DNA of 64,000 nt, taken from positions 79,967 through 143,966 of the forward strand of contig JAKPTZ010000017.1 in NCBI GenBank assembly GCA_029555025.1, read 5' to 3'. The notes beneath the pieces are model-generated. The model was not told where the DNA came from. It saw only the letters and a list, made by a program, of their open reading frames with translations, and did no database searches. This DNA comes from Deltaproteobacteria bacterium (GTDB lineage: Bacteria > Myxococcota_A > UBA9042 > DTJE01). Numbering within the stretch: position 1 is the stretch's first letter; the number at the start of each line of letters is the position of its first letter. Position numbers and translations under genes: made by a program. This document shows positions 53,187 through 61,152 of the stretch, piece by piece.

Positions 53187-53852
53187 CACGTCGGCCGGAC
53201 CCGGAGGATCCCCGCCAGCCATCGTGAATACCGGCCTTTCGTATAACCCGGCATCCGGCGATTGACCAAACGAAACCTGGCAGACGCAGCCCCCCGTCGG
53301 ACGGCAGCACTCCCGACAGGCAAATATCCCGTCCCCGTTAATGGAGAAGGCCGTCTTCGCGAGCCCGCAGAGCGGACATTTTCCGTCAACGGGCGCATGA
53401 CCCAATTCGCCGGAAAGCGCGAACACCGTTTCAAGCAGAATCATGTGGGCTGCCGCGGATGGAGCCTTTTCCAGTTCCCCGAACGACTCGACAAGCCTGT
53501 CAAACATTCCAGGCCCGAACGGGGCATCCCGGGAGACATTCCGGACGGCCTGCAGGATGGACTGCCCAGCCTGAAGCCGCTCAAGCGATTCGTGTATGCC
53601 GGGAAAGAAACGCAGCGGTTCGGCCCCGACCAGCACATCGAGCCCGCCCCGTCCAGGGGAACGAACCACATCGAGGACGATGAAGAAATCAAGCACGCCA
53701 AAAAAGCGACGCCGGCTGTTGCGGGCGGATCTGGCAATGACCGAGACCGGACCGTCGCCCCTGGTCATCAGGCCCAGGATAAGGTCATTATCCCTGAAGG
53801 GAACCCTGGAAATGATAAAAGCCGGGGATGCTCCTGACCCTGTTTCAGGCAT
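53067..53852 (-). CDS. recO: DNA repair protein RecO
   Basis: Loads RecA with RecF/RecR in recombinational repair. 261 residues. The N-terminal OB fold (FIISRVPFRDNDLILGLMTRGDG, then RRFFGVLDFFIVLDVV) and a C-terminal helical part with a Zn knuckle (CPLCG, CRECC, CVCQ) fit the family. The last ~25 residues are a Gly/Asp/His/Gln-rich tail that lies in the overlap with the surface-protein gene and may be an extension. The ATG at 53852 has GGGAG upstream; a GTG at 53858 is in frame. It is the last gene of the leftward run from 58130. Confidence 0.9.
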   Translation of the reverse strand: MPETGSGASPAFIISRVPFRDNDLILGLMTRGDGPVSVIARSARNSRRRFFGVLDFFIVLDVVRSPGRGGLDVLVGAEPLRFFPGIHESLERLQAGQSILQAVRNVSRDAPFGPGMFDRLVESFGELEKAPSAAAHMILLETVFALSGELGHAPVDGKCPLCGLAKTAFSINGDGIFACRECCRPTGGCVCQVSFGQSPDAGLYERPVFTMAGGDPPGPADVSMIVEAVVAGITGHHSPGGGPDGDQPDEDKGQHRQGQHW

Positions 53853-53877
53853 TTTCACTCCCAGGCACCCCGGGCGT

Positions 53878-54288
53878 TCAGCCGCGTCCCGACAGCAAGA
53901 CGATACCCAGGATGACCGCGGCGACTACGACCATCGCCCCGAAAACCGCGGCCCCAACCGGTAACCGCCTGCCCGAAGGCCTCCTGCGTCCGGTTCCGAT
54001 CGTGATCCAGGTCGGTTCCGGCGGCCTTGGAAGGTCAACCTCCCGGACACCGGCATCAAGACCGGAACGCTCAAGAGCATCAAGGGCATGACGTTCGTCG
54101 ATGCCGACCGCGCGCGCCCAGGAAATCACGAAACCCCTGACGAAAACCTTACCCGGAAGTTCCGTGAAGCGCTCGTCCTCGAGCGCGCGCACCGCGGCCG
54201 GGCTGAGCCTGATCATCCTGGCAAGTTCGTCCTGACCCAGGCCGGCCGCCTCGCGCCCTTGCCTGAGCATGCTTCCGATACCGTTCAT
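53878..54288 (-). CDS. Short RodZ-like protein: HTH domain plus one membrane helix
   Basis: A 136-residue protein. Residues 1-75 are a helix-turn-helix of the RodZ/HTH_25 type (MLRQGREAAGLGQDELARMIRLSPAAVRALED, then KVFVRGFVISWARAVGID). A Pro/Arg linker leads to a membrane helix at ~112-132. RodZ ties the MreB cytoskeleton to cell-wall synthesis but normally has a periplasmic domain after the helix; this one stops there. The ATG at 54288 has a G-rich site and overlaps the upstream stop (ATGA). It could be a membrane-tethered regulator instead. Confidence 0.8.
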   Translation of the reverse strand: MNGIGSMLRQGREAAGLGQDELARMIRLSPAAVRALEDERFTELPGKVFVRGFVISWARAVGIDERHALDALERSGLDAGVREVDLPRPPEPTWITIGTGRRRPSGRRLPVGAAVFGAMVVVAAVILGIVLLSGRG

Positions 54289-55655
54289 CGCCGGCCCCCC
54301 GGCCTTATCACAATGCTGACGCCGGAAGCGGAAGGCGCGATGAAGACGGATCTGTCGGGATCCGGCTTCAGCACGGCAAGCAGAATGGTCGAAAGCAGCC
54401 CGGCGCCGGCCGTCACGTAACCGGCGATCGCCGCATCGCCGTATTTCCGTGAAAGAGGTCGATCCGAATCCTCGGTTTTCTGCTGCATAACATTCAGTGC
54501 GATTCCCGCGGAGAGAAGTCCGACGGACAAACTGCCAGTGACCCAGGGCCAGGGCCATTTTCGTGCCTTTCCAAGTTCCAGTGGCGATCCCGCCGGTGAA
54601 GTGAATGTAACGCCTTCTCCCTCGGGAACAACATCGGCCAGCACCCTCCCCGGGGGCATGCCGAGCCTGTCGTGAAGAAGCACCAGACGGCAGCCTTCGG
54701 CCCCGGAAGGAACGATCCCGACCACCGAAGCGTCGAGGGCGCGGCCAATAGCTCCGGCAACGGCCGACGGGTCGCCATCGGTCACGAACGACCATGCCCC
54801 CGACTGGGTGAGCCTGACACCGGGAAGCACCGCGAAGGTTGCCGGCAGCCCGTCGAAATCCACCGTGGCGGTCATCCAGAACACCCGGCCGTCTTCAGTG
54901 CCTTGAACGTCGATCCTGTGCCTGCCCGCAGGGAGACCGACATCGAAAGCTGTCGTCCTGGAACCGACCGCGACGCCGTCGATGAAGATTTGCGGACAGG
55001 CGCCGCCGCAGATGAAACGGACGTTGTCGGCAGCCGCCTGGCGGGCCATGCCCCTGTCGGAGGCGACCTTATGAACAAAAGCCGCGACATCGGGAGGGAT
55101 GTCCGGGCCGGGAAAAACGGCGGCGCCACAGATGGGCTCGACTCGGGAAACCCATGACGATGCGGACTCGGGCAATCCCTGGATCAGCAACAGGCGGACA
55201 AGCAGGGCGGCCGCACCGCACGCCAGGGAGTGCAGATCCGGATTCGCGGCGGAAAAGCATGGGCTTGCAAAATGACGTTCAAGGGCGGCCGTGGTGACGC
55301 GCGCTGCCTCCGCCGTGTTCATGCTGTCGAAAAACAGCGAGCTTCCACGGGCCAGTTCATCCGCGACCGAAGATGCCGCGGTTCGTGAAGGTTCCGGAGC
55401 GCATTCCGGCACATCCGCCAGAGGCACCCAGACAAGACGGTCTCCGAAAACACCGGGCCGGTCAAACATGTTTGCCAGAAGGTCGGCGGCCCCTTCGACC
55501 GTTATCTTTCCGTGGGGAGTCTTTCCGACGGACGCGTGGGAAAGGAATACCGCGGGGGCGGACGCCTTCTGAAGAGCCAGCGCCGGGCTGGCCGACAACG
55601 TCAGGGCAAGGATGGCGGAAAGGATTTTTGACAAGGCCTTCCCCCGCAACACCAT
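54285..55655 (-). CDS. Exported protein with a PEGA-like module and two membrane helices
   Basis: A 456-residue protein with a signal peptide (ILSAILALTLSASPALA). The middle has paired Cys and a PEGA-like segment (CPQIFIDGVAVGSRTTAFDVGLPAGRHRIDVQ). Two hydrophobic segments near the C terminus (WPWVTGSLSVGLLSAGIALNV and IAGYVTAGAGLLSTILLAVL) are typical of such myxobacterial-type envelope proteins. The start ATG at 55655 has only a weak ribosome site. It lies 6 bases after the alpha-solenoid gene and overlaps the RodZ-like gene by 4 bases, so the three probably form one unit. Function unknown. Confidence 0.75.
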   Translation of the reverse strand: MVLRGKALSKILSAILALTLSASPALALQKASAPAVFLSHASVGKTPHGKITVEGAADLLANMFDRPGVFGDRLVWVPLADVPECAPEPSRTAASSVADELARGSSLFFDSMNTAEAARVTTAALERHFASPCFSAANPDLHSLACGAAALLVRLLLIQGLPESASSWVSRVEPICGAAVFPGPDIPPDVAAFVHKVASDRGMARQAAADNVRFICGGACPQIFIDGVAVGSRTTAFDVGLPAGRHRIDVQGTEDGRVFWMTATVDFDGLPATFAVLPGVRLTQSGAWSFVTDGDPSAVAGAIGRALDASVVGIVPSGAEGCRLVLLHDRLGMPPGRVLADVVPEGEGVTFTSPAGSPLELGKARKWPWPWVTGSLSVGLLSAGIALNVMQQKTEDSDRPLSRKYGDAAIAGYVTAGAGLLSTILLAVLKPDPDRSVFIAPSASGVSIVIRPGGRR

Positions 55656-55661
55656 GATCCG

Positions 55662-58130
55662 TCACGCCCCGGGCCTTGCGGCCAGCCCGCCTTCAAGCTC
55701 GCACGCCGCCGAAAGTGCCATGACGGTAGATAAATCGTCCGGATCCATGAAAAGTGCGATTTCCAGCAGAAGAACGGCCAGGGAAGGTCTGTTTTCAAAG
55801 GCCTTTTCCGCCCCGCCCTGCAGCATCGCCACCAGTTCCTTCCTGTCCAGGGCGGTGGAAGCACGCTTTGAAACCGCGCGCAGAGCTTCCACCATTGGCG
55901 CCTCCGGCGTGGTCGGAACCGAAAGGATAGCATCGATTCCGCATCTCATCGCTGCCCGGACATCGAGCGCCGAAGCGGAGACCAGAAAGGACGCCGCATC
56001 GACCCAGCGGCCGGCGAGCACCGACAGATCCGCGCCCTGCAGAAGCACTTCGAGCATCCCGTCAGTGTCTGCCATGCCTTCAGCGACCGCCATGACGTGC
56101 CCGATTGCCGAATCCAGATCCCCGGCGGCGACCGCACTCTCGATCGCCGTGGCGTCAACGGCGACGCCGCCTGCTTTCCTTACGCCGAGATCCTCCAGGG
56201 CTTCCCTGACCATAGCCAGCCCCGACACGTCACCGGCCGCCGCAAAAATCTTTTCGCCGGCCATCAGCAAAGTCATGTCGGCCGGATCCATCCTCAGCAG
56301 TTCGGTCACCGCGCCGGCCGCGACCTGTATCTGGCCGGAAGCCTGGGCGGAGTCCATCAGAATCTGCAGAAGCCTCCTTCTGTGCCCCGGATCGGAGGCG
56401 TGCTCGAGCCTGAGGCGGGCCAGCCCGACCCGATCCGAGAAACGGCCAAGTGACGCCCATATGCCGTCGAGCATGTCAGCGGCCTCGTCGCAGCCGGGAT
56501 CGGCATCGACCGCCTGAACAAGCAATTCGGCACACCTGCGGCGCAGGCCGAACTTGTCCTTCAGGGCCTTTGCGGCAATCAGAAGGAGTTCACATCTTTT
56601 CGAGCCGGAAACCCCGTCCGCCGCAGCCTTGAAAAGTTCAATGGCTTCGGCGATCTGGTGTTTCTCCCTTGCAACTGCCAGCATCATTTCAAGGATTTCC
56701 GGATCACCGGGGCTGGAAACAAGCATTTCCCTGAGTGCACCCCATGCGGCCGGCCTGCCGTGCACCGCATCGCGGGCGGCAAGAAGGAGCATCGATGTCC
56801 GGTGAACGGCGGAGCTCGCCCCGCCGAACCGGCCACGCGATGCCAGATCAGCGAGATCCTTCAGCCACGAAGCAGCGGGGGCGTCAAACCCGTTGACCTC
56901 CATCCTGTCAACCATGGCCCTGATCACGTCCGGAACCATGCGCCCGGGAACGAGTGCAAGCGAACGAAGCCTGGAGGTCGAGGCGTCAAGCGGTCGGCCG
57001 AGCCGGTCGAAAGTCAGGGCAACCGCTTCGAGAATTTCCCTGTTTTCCAGGCCCGCCGTTCTGATTTCATTCAGAAGATCCAGCGCCATGGATGGCGCGA
57101 ACCTGTCGATGACGCGGGAAACAAGAACGGCGCAACGGGCATATTCGCTTCTGGAGCCTTCCATTTCAGCAGCAGCCAGAAGCCTTCTGCAAAAGGCCAG
57201 GTACGTCTGGTCGTCAATCCAACCGGGATTTTCATGACCCGTCAGGACAACGGCAAGGAGTGCCGGAACCGATTCAGGATGATCCCCGCCCAGTTCGACC
57301 GCACGGGCCATTACTTCAGGCCACAGAACCGGAAAAGCGATGGCGGATTCGATGAACTTCTCAACATCGGAAGGACTCAGTCCAGCCACTGACAATAATT
57401 TAAGAATTTCAGAAGGTTCAGCAATTATGGCTGCCGGAGAATCACCGGTCGGCATCTCCCGGCTGTCAACACCCCCGGATGCCTCGACAAACGAAAACTC
57501 GATACGATCGTCCAGAACCCTGTATCCGGAAAGCACCAAACCGTCCATCAGGGGAAGCTTGAAACCAAGACCGGACATAAGCGGTTTCAACGCATCCCTG
57601 GCCAGCGAAAGCCGACATGTCCGACCATCCGTTCCCGAATCGAACTTTCTCGCAATCTCCAGACCGACCGATTCCCAGGATGCTTCAACAAGTCGAAAAA
57701 TCCTGGGACTTGATAAAACCATGTCAACCTGGCCGCGTCCTCCGCAATGGAATCCGGCCCTGACGGAATACGGAGCGTCTTCCCTGTATCCCGAGATCAC
57801 CATGGTCGTCGAATCAGCCCTTTCAATCGTGACTTGATCCCCTCCGAATCCGGCCATGGCCGAAAACATGTCGAATCCGGCCTCGATTCTGACCGATTTC
57901 AGAACCGTCAGACTGTTTCGCAACGATCTCGGCCCGGCGGTGTAATCAAAAGGGTACTCAATCCATGGAACCGAAAGCACCAGGCCGGATATTCCGACCG
58001 CTCCGCCATTAATCCGGGACATCGCCTGATCAAGACGAAGGGATACCCCGTCCGGCGTCATCTCAAGCGAAAAAAAGCTCCTGGGCGCCTGGACCGCAAG
58101 CGCCATGCAGGAGTCAGTCCCTGGAACCAT
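55662..58130 (-). CDS. Large alpha-solenoid (TPR-like) protein of unknown function
   Basis: An 822-residue protein with no signal peptide or membrane helix, so probably cytoplasmic. Residues 1-~215 form a beta-rich domain (FFSLEMTPDGVSLRLDQAM, then VTIERADSTTMVISGYRE). From ~230 to the end it is helical with degenerate TPR-like pairs (DMTLLMAGEKIFAAAGDVSGLAMVREAL, CGIDAILSVPTTPEAPMVEALRAV). No catalytic motif was seen. The ATG at 58130 has GGGAGGG 5 bases upstream and a very good promoter at 58179-58207. It heads a unit with the PEGA-like, RodZ-like and recO genes. Confidence 0.75.
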   Translation of the reverse strand: MVPGTDSCMALAVQAPRSFFSLEMTPDGVSLRLDQAMSRINGGAVGISGLVLSVPWIEYPFDYTAGPRSLRNSLTVLKSVRIEAGFDMFSAMAGFGGDQVTIERADSTTMVISGYREDAPYSVRAGFHCGGRGQVDMVLSSPRIFRLVEASWESVGLEIARKFDSGTDGRTCRLSLARDALKPLMSGLGFKLPLMDGLVLSGYRVLDDRIEFSFVEASGGVDSREMPTGDSPAAIIAEPSEILKLLSVAGLSPSDVEKFIESAIAFPVLWPEVMARAVELGGDHPESVPALLAVVLTGHENPGWIDDQTYLAFCRRLLAAAEMEGSRSEYARCAVLVSRVIDRFAPSMALDLLNEIRTAGLENREILEAVALTFDRLGRPLDASTSRLRSLALVPGRMVPDVIRAMVDRMEVNGFDAPAASWLKDLADLASRGRFGGASSAVHRTSMLLLAARDAVHGRPAAWGALREMLVSSPGDPEILEMMLAVAREKHQIAEAIELFKAAADGVSGSKRCELLLIAAKALKDKFGLRRRCAELLVQAVDADPGCDEAADMLDGIWASLGRFSDRVGLARLRLEHASDPGHRRRLLQILMDSAQASGQIQVAAGAVTELLRMDPADMTLLMAGEKIFAAAGDVSGLAMVREALEDLGVRKAGGVAVDATAIESAVAAGDLDSAIGHVMAVAEGMADTDGMLEVLLQGADLSVLAGRWVDAASFLVSASALDVRAAMRCGIDAILSVPTTPEAPMVEALRAVSKRASTALDRKELVAMLQGGAEKAFENRPSLAVLLLEIALFMDPDDLSTVMALSAACELEGGLAARPGA

Positions 58131-58178
58131 CAAACCCTCCCGTCGTGGCCGGAAATTCAAATCCCAACCGACCATGCG

Positions 58179-58207
58179 ATTCTAGATGCGCCCCGGTCCG
58201 TTGTCGA
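58179..58207 (-). promoter_or_regulatory. Promoter for the alpha-solenoid/PEGA/RodZ-like/recO unit
   Basis: On the minus strand TCGACA (58207-58202), exactly 17 bases, TAGAAT (58184-58179): five of six matches in each box. About 50 bases before the ATG at 58130. Confidence 0.55.
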
Positions 58208-58504
58208 TGTCGGCATAAGAGTACCCCGAATCATCATCACTGTCCTTGTGGCCTATTCAAGCAGATAAGGGTATCAAGGTTGTTCAACGATGTTCATCTT
58301 CAATCGAAATGATTCGTAATGATTGGATTTTGACACGATAAGCCGCTGTTCATGGTTCTGTGTCATCATCTTCGATTGACGACCTTGTTTGAACAGCCTG
58401 CAGCGGCAGGAATGAAACATCCACATGTTTTGAACCGTCGTTCCCGCTTTCACCTTTGATTTTGCTACAGGGTTTTGAACCGGTTTTCCGACAACCCCGT
58501 CAGT

Positions 58505-58533
58505 TTGCCAACACCATCCCTTGAAAGTACAAT
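58505..58533 (+). promoter_or_regulatory. Promoter for clpX
   Basis: TTGCCA (58505-58510), 17 bases, TACAAT (58528-58533): five of six consensus matches at each box. The predicted start falls at about 58540, directly at the hairpin that follows. Confidence 0.55.
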
Positions 58534-58540
58534 ATGGGCG

Positions 58541-58567
58541 ACCGGCCCCCACGACCGGTTTTTTTTT
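58541..58567 (+). terminator. Hairpin with T9 run at the 5' end of the clpX transcript
   Basis: ACCGG (58541-58545), a nine-base loop, CCGGT (58555-58559), then nine T (58559-58567). It has the form of an intrinsic terminator, though the stem is short. No gene ends before it on this strand, so it is either the end of a small RNA from the AT-rich gap or a 5' element of the clpX leader, 45 bases before the ATG. Confidence 0.5.
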
Positions 58568-58612
58568 CAAGGTCGGAATGTGGTTCTGCCATCCCGACGG
58601 AGTGTGTGACAG

Positions 58613-59875
58613 ATGGTATTGGACAACGGAACAAAATCCGGAAGGCCGATGTGTTCTTTCTGTGGAAAACCGAAGACTTCCCAGAGACGCCTGGTTTCAG
58701 GGCCAGGTGTATTCATCTGCGACGAATGTGTCGATATGTGTTCCTCGCTGCTTTCCACCCAGCAGGAACGTGATGCCTCCATTCCGGCGGCCGAATCGGG
58801 AATGGTTCGCCCACGGGACATGGTCAAGGTTCTCGACGAATACGTTATAGGTCAGGAATACGCGAAGAAGGTTCTGGCCGTCGCAGTTTACAATCATTAC
58901 ATGAGGATAAGGAACGGCAGCCGGCGTATCGGGCGGGCAGTCGAGATCCAGAAAAGCAATATACTGATGCTCGGGCCGACCGGAAGCGGCAAAACCCTTC
59001 TTGCGCAGACCCTCGCGAAGGTATTGAACGTGCCGTTCACCATCGTGGACGCCACATGCCTGACCGAGGCGGGATATGTCGGGGAGGATGTCGAAAACAT
59101 CATCCTGGCCCTGCTTCAGGCCGCCGACTGGAACATTGAGCAGGCACAGCAGGGCATCATCTACGTTGACGAAATCGACAAGATTGCCCGCAAGGCGGAC
59201 AGCCCGTCGATCACCCGCGACGTCTCGGGGGAGGGCGTGCAGCAGGCGCTGCTGAAAATCCTTGAGGGAACCGTTGCCAACGTTCCACCGAAGGGTGGAA
59301 GAAAGCATCCGCAGCAGGAATACATCCAGGTGAATACCACCAATATCCTGTTCATCTGCGGCGGCGCATTCGTCGGTCTTGATGAAATTGTGTCCGAGAG
59401 GCTGCGCGGCGGAACCATTGGTTTCGGCACCAGGGTCGAGGCAAGAAAGAAGGATTCCATCGGCGACATCCTTCGCGACACCGAACCGGAAGACCTGATC
59501 AAGTTCGGCCTGATTCCCGAATTCGTCGGTCGTTTCGCGGTTACGGCCAGCCTTGATTTGCTGGACGAACATGCCCTTGTCAGGATTCTTTCCGAACCGC
59601 GAAATGCCTTGATCAAGCAGTACCAGGCGATTTTCGAGATGGAAGGGATACAGCTCGAGTTCTCCGAAGATGCCCTGGGGGCGGTCGCCCGGCAGGCAGT
59701 GGCCAGGGGCACCGGGGCTCGAGGACTAAGATCCATTATGGAACGCGTGATGCTTGACCTGATGTTCGATCTTCCCGGAAACAAGGAAGTCTCGCGGGTT
59801 CTGATCGGGGAGGACGTTGTTTCCGGCAAGGGCGGTCCCGTCATCGAATACGGCGGCAAGGCAAAGACGGCGTGA
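58613..59875 (+). CDS. clpX: ATP-dependent Clp protease ATPase subunit ClpX
   Basis: AAA+ unfoldase that feeds tagged proteins to ClpP. 420 residues: Zn-binding domain (Cys14, Cys17, Cys36, Cys39), Walker A GPTGSGKT at 121-128, pore loop GYVGEDV, Walker [12 protein letters not shown], the IGF loop (GTIGFGTR) for ClpP docking, and sensor 2 [21 protein letters not shown]. The usual upstream tig and clpP are missing, and the gene has its own promoter. GGAG lies ~10 bases before the ATG. The HIT gene follows after one base. Confidence 0.98.
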   Translation: MVLDNGTKSGRPMCSFCGKPKTSQRRLVSGPGVFICDECVDMCSSLLSTQQERDASIPAAESGMVRPRDMVKVLDEYVIGQEYAKKVLAVAVYNHYMRIRNGSRRIGRAVEIQKSNILMLGPTGSGKTLLAQTLAKVLNVPFTIVDATCLTEAGYVGEDVENIILALLQAADWNIEQAQQGIIYVDEIDKIARKADSPSITRDVSGEGVQQALLKILEGTVANVPPKGGRKHPQQEYIQVNTTNILFICGGAFVGLDEIVSERLRGGTIGFGTRVEARKKDSIGDILRDTEPEDLIKFGLIPEFVGRFAVTASLDLLDEHALVRILSEPRNALIKQYQAIFEMEGIQLEFSEDALGAVARQAVARGTGARGLRSIMERVMLDLMFDLPGNKEVSRVLIGEDVVSGKGGPVIEYGGKAKTA

Positions 59876-59876
59876 A

Positions 59877-60374
59877 ATGATGAAGCCCCTTTTCGCACCC
59901 TGGAGAATGGAATACGTCAAGGATGCGGCGGCACCGTGCGACTGCTTCCTGTGTCCGTGCCGTCAGCCGAATCCTGAAGGTGATCTTGTGGTCTTCCGCG
60001 GTTCGAAGGCATTCGTGGTGCTTAACAGGTATCCTTATGTCGCCGGGCACGTCATGGTTGTTCCCTACAGGCATCTTTCGAGTCCCCTTGATCTGGAATC
60101 TTCCGAAATGGCGGAACTCGGGGTGCTGATCAAGAGGTCGGTTTCAGCCATCTCATCTGTTTATCAGCCCCAGGGATTCAATATCGGGATGAACGTGGGA
60201 CAGGCGGCGGGCGCGGGCCTGAAGGATCACATACACGTTCACGTGGTTCCCAGATGGAACGGGGACACGAATTTTGTTCCGGTTATCGGCGATGTGAAGA
60301 TAATTCCAGAGTCGCTCGACGTTACCAGGCGACGCCTGGAGATCGCTTTCTTGGAGCAGGAGGTTCAGACATGA
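59877..60374 (+). CDS. HIT-domain nucleotide hydrolase/phosphorylase
   Basis: A 165-residue HIT protein of the Ap4A-phosphorylase-like branch: [13 protein letters not shown] at the start, a Zn-type [22 protein letters not shown], and the HIT triad His118-Ile-His120-Val-His122-Val in [11 protein letters not shown]. Such enzymes split dinucleoside polyphosphates. Start ATG at 59877, one base after the clpX stop (ATG 59880 also possible). It overlaps the TPR gene by 4 bases. Confidence 0.92.
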   Translation: MMKPLFAPWRMEYVKDAAAPCDCFLCPCRQPNPEGDLVVFRGSKAFVVLNRYPYVAGHVMVVPYRHLSSPLDLESSEMAELGVLIKRSVSAISSVYQPQGFNIGMNVGQAAGAGLKDHIHVHVVPRWNGDTNFVPVIGDVKIIPESLDVTRRRLEIAFLEQEVQT

Positions 60375-61096
60375 GGACAGGTTTCATCGCGGGTACGCTT
60401 GTGCTGGCGCTGTTCGCGGCCCCGTTCGCGGCCGGGGCGTCGCCGGTCGCCGAGAAGTTCTACAAGGATGGAGTCGAGTTGGCGAAGAACAAGCAGATGG
60501 GCGAGGCAATCGCCAAATTCCAGAATGCTGTCGCGTTCGAGCCGAAGACTTTCAAGTACCACCTGAACCTGGCGTATGCCTATGACTGGGCCAACCGTCT
60601 GCCCGAGGCCCAGGCTGCGTATGAAGTCGCGATGAAGATTGGCAAGAACGCGATTCAGGCGGTCAAGGGACACGCCGATGTCTGCCGTCGCCTGAAACTG
60701 TTCAGCCTTGCCGAGAATTCATACCGGCTCGCCCTGAAGAAGGAGCCGAAGGATCTTGATTTGATCATGGGCCTCGGGGCATCCATGGCCGGCCAGGACA
60801 AGCTCGATGAGGCGCTGAGCGAGTACCAGAAGGCGATGAAGTTGTTCCCGAAGGAGGTTCAGCCGGCATTCAAGGCGGCCAACGTGTTAAGGAAGAAGGG
60901 CGACCTTGATGGAGCGATCGCGCATTATCGGATGGCCATGGAGCGCGACCCGGCATACGCGAAGGCCGAATATGGACTGGGGCTTGTTCTGCGCCAGAAG
61001 GAAGACTACCCGGGCGCGAAGAAGGCCCTTGAATCCGCCTGCAAGCGCGGTGTGAAGTCCTCGTGCAAGTTCTATTACAAGATCAAGGATAAGTGA
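60371..61096 (+). CDS. Exported TPR protein
   Basis: A 241-residue protein with a signal peptide ([22 protein letters not shown]) and about six TPRs, e.g. FYKDGVELAKNKQMGEAIAKFQNAVAFEP, LGASMAGQDKLDEALSEYQKAMKLFP and YGLGLVLRQKEDYPGAKKALESACKRG. It should bind partner proteins in the periplasm. AGGAGG lies 7 bases before the ATG, inside the HIT gene, and the ATGA overlap suggests coupled translation. Partner unknown. Confidence 0.9.
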   Translation: MRTGFIAGTLVLALFAAPFAAGASPVAEKFYKDGVELAKNKQMGEAIAKFQNAVAFEPKTFKYHLNLAYAYDWANRLPEAQAAYEVAMKIGKNAIQAVKGHADVCRRLKLFSLAENSYRLALKKEPKDLDLIMGLGASMAGQDKLDEALSEYQKAMKLFPKEVQPAFKAANVLRKKGDLDGAIAHYRMAMERDPAYAKAEYGLGLVLRQKEDYPGAKKALESACKRGVKSSCKFYYKIKDK

Positions 61097-61152
61097 TTCG
61101 AATCACGCGCCCGTCCTGTCTGGGAAGTCCCCGCGTTACAAGGGCTCGCGCC

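Larger units (their letters stand above)
58131..58612. other. 482-base intergenic region, AT-richer, between divergent promoters
   Basis: It holds a leftward promoter (58179-58207), a rightward promoter (58505-58533) and a hairpin-T9 element (58541-58567). Between them, 58210-58500 is noticeably poorer in GC than the genes around it. It contains short repeats such as TTTTGAACCG (near 58434 and 58473) and AATGATT (twice near 58310-58325), but no frame with a ribosome site. A 98-codon minus-strand frame there looks random. It could hide a small RNA or be a remnant; I see no tmRNA, 6S or RNase P signature. Confidence 0.55.

Noticed and set aside
58274..58570. 98-codon minus-strand frame before clpX
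   Set aside because: No ribosome site, spans the clpX promoter and hairpin, and has no domain character.
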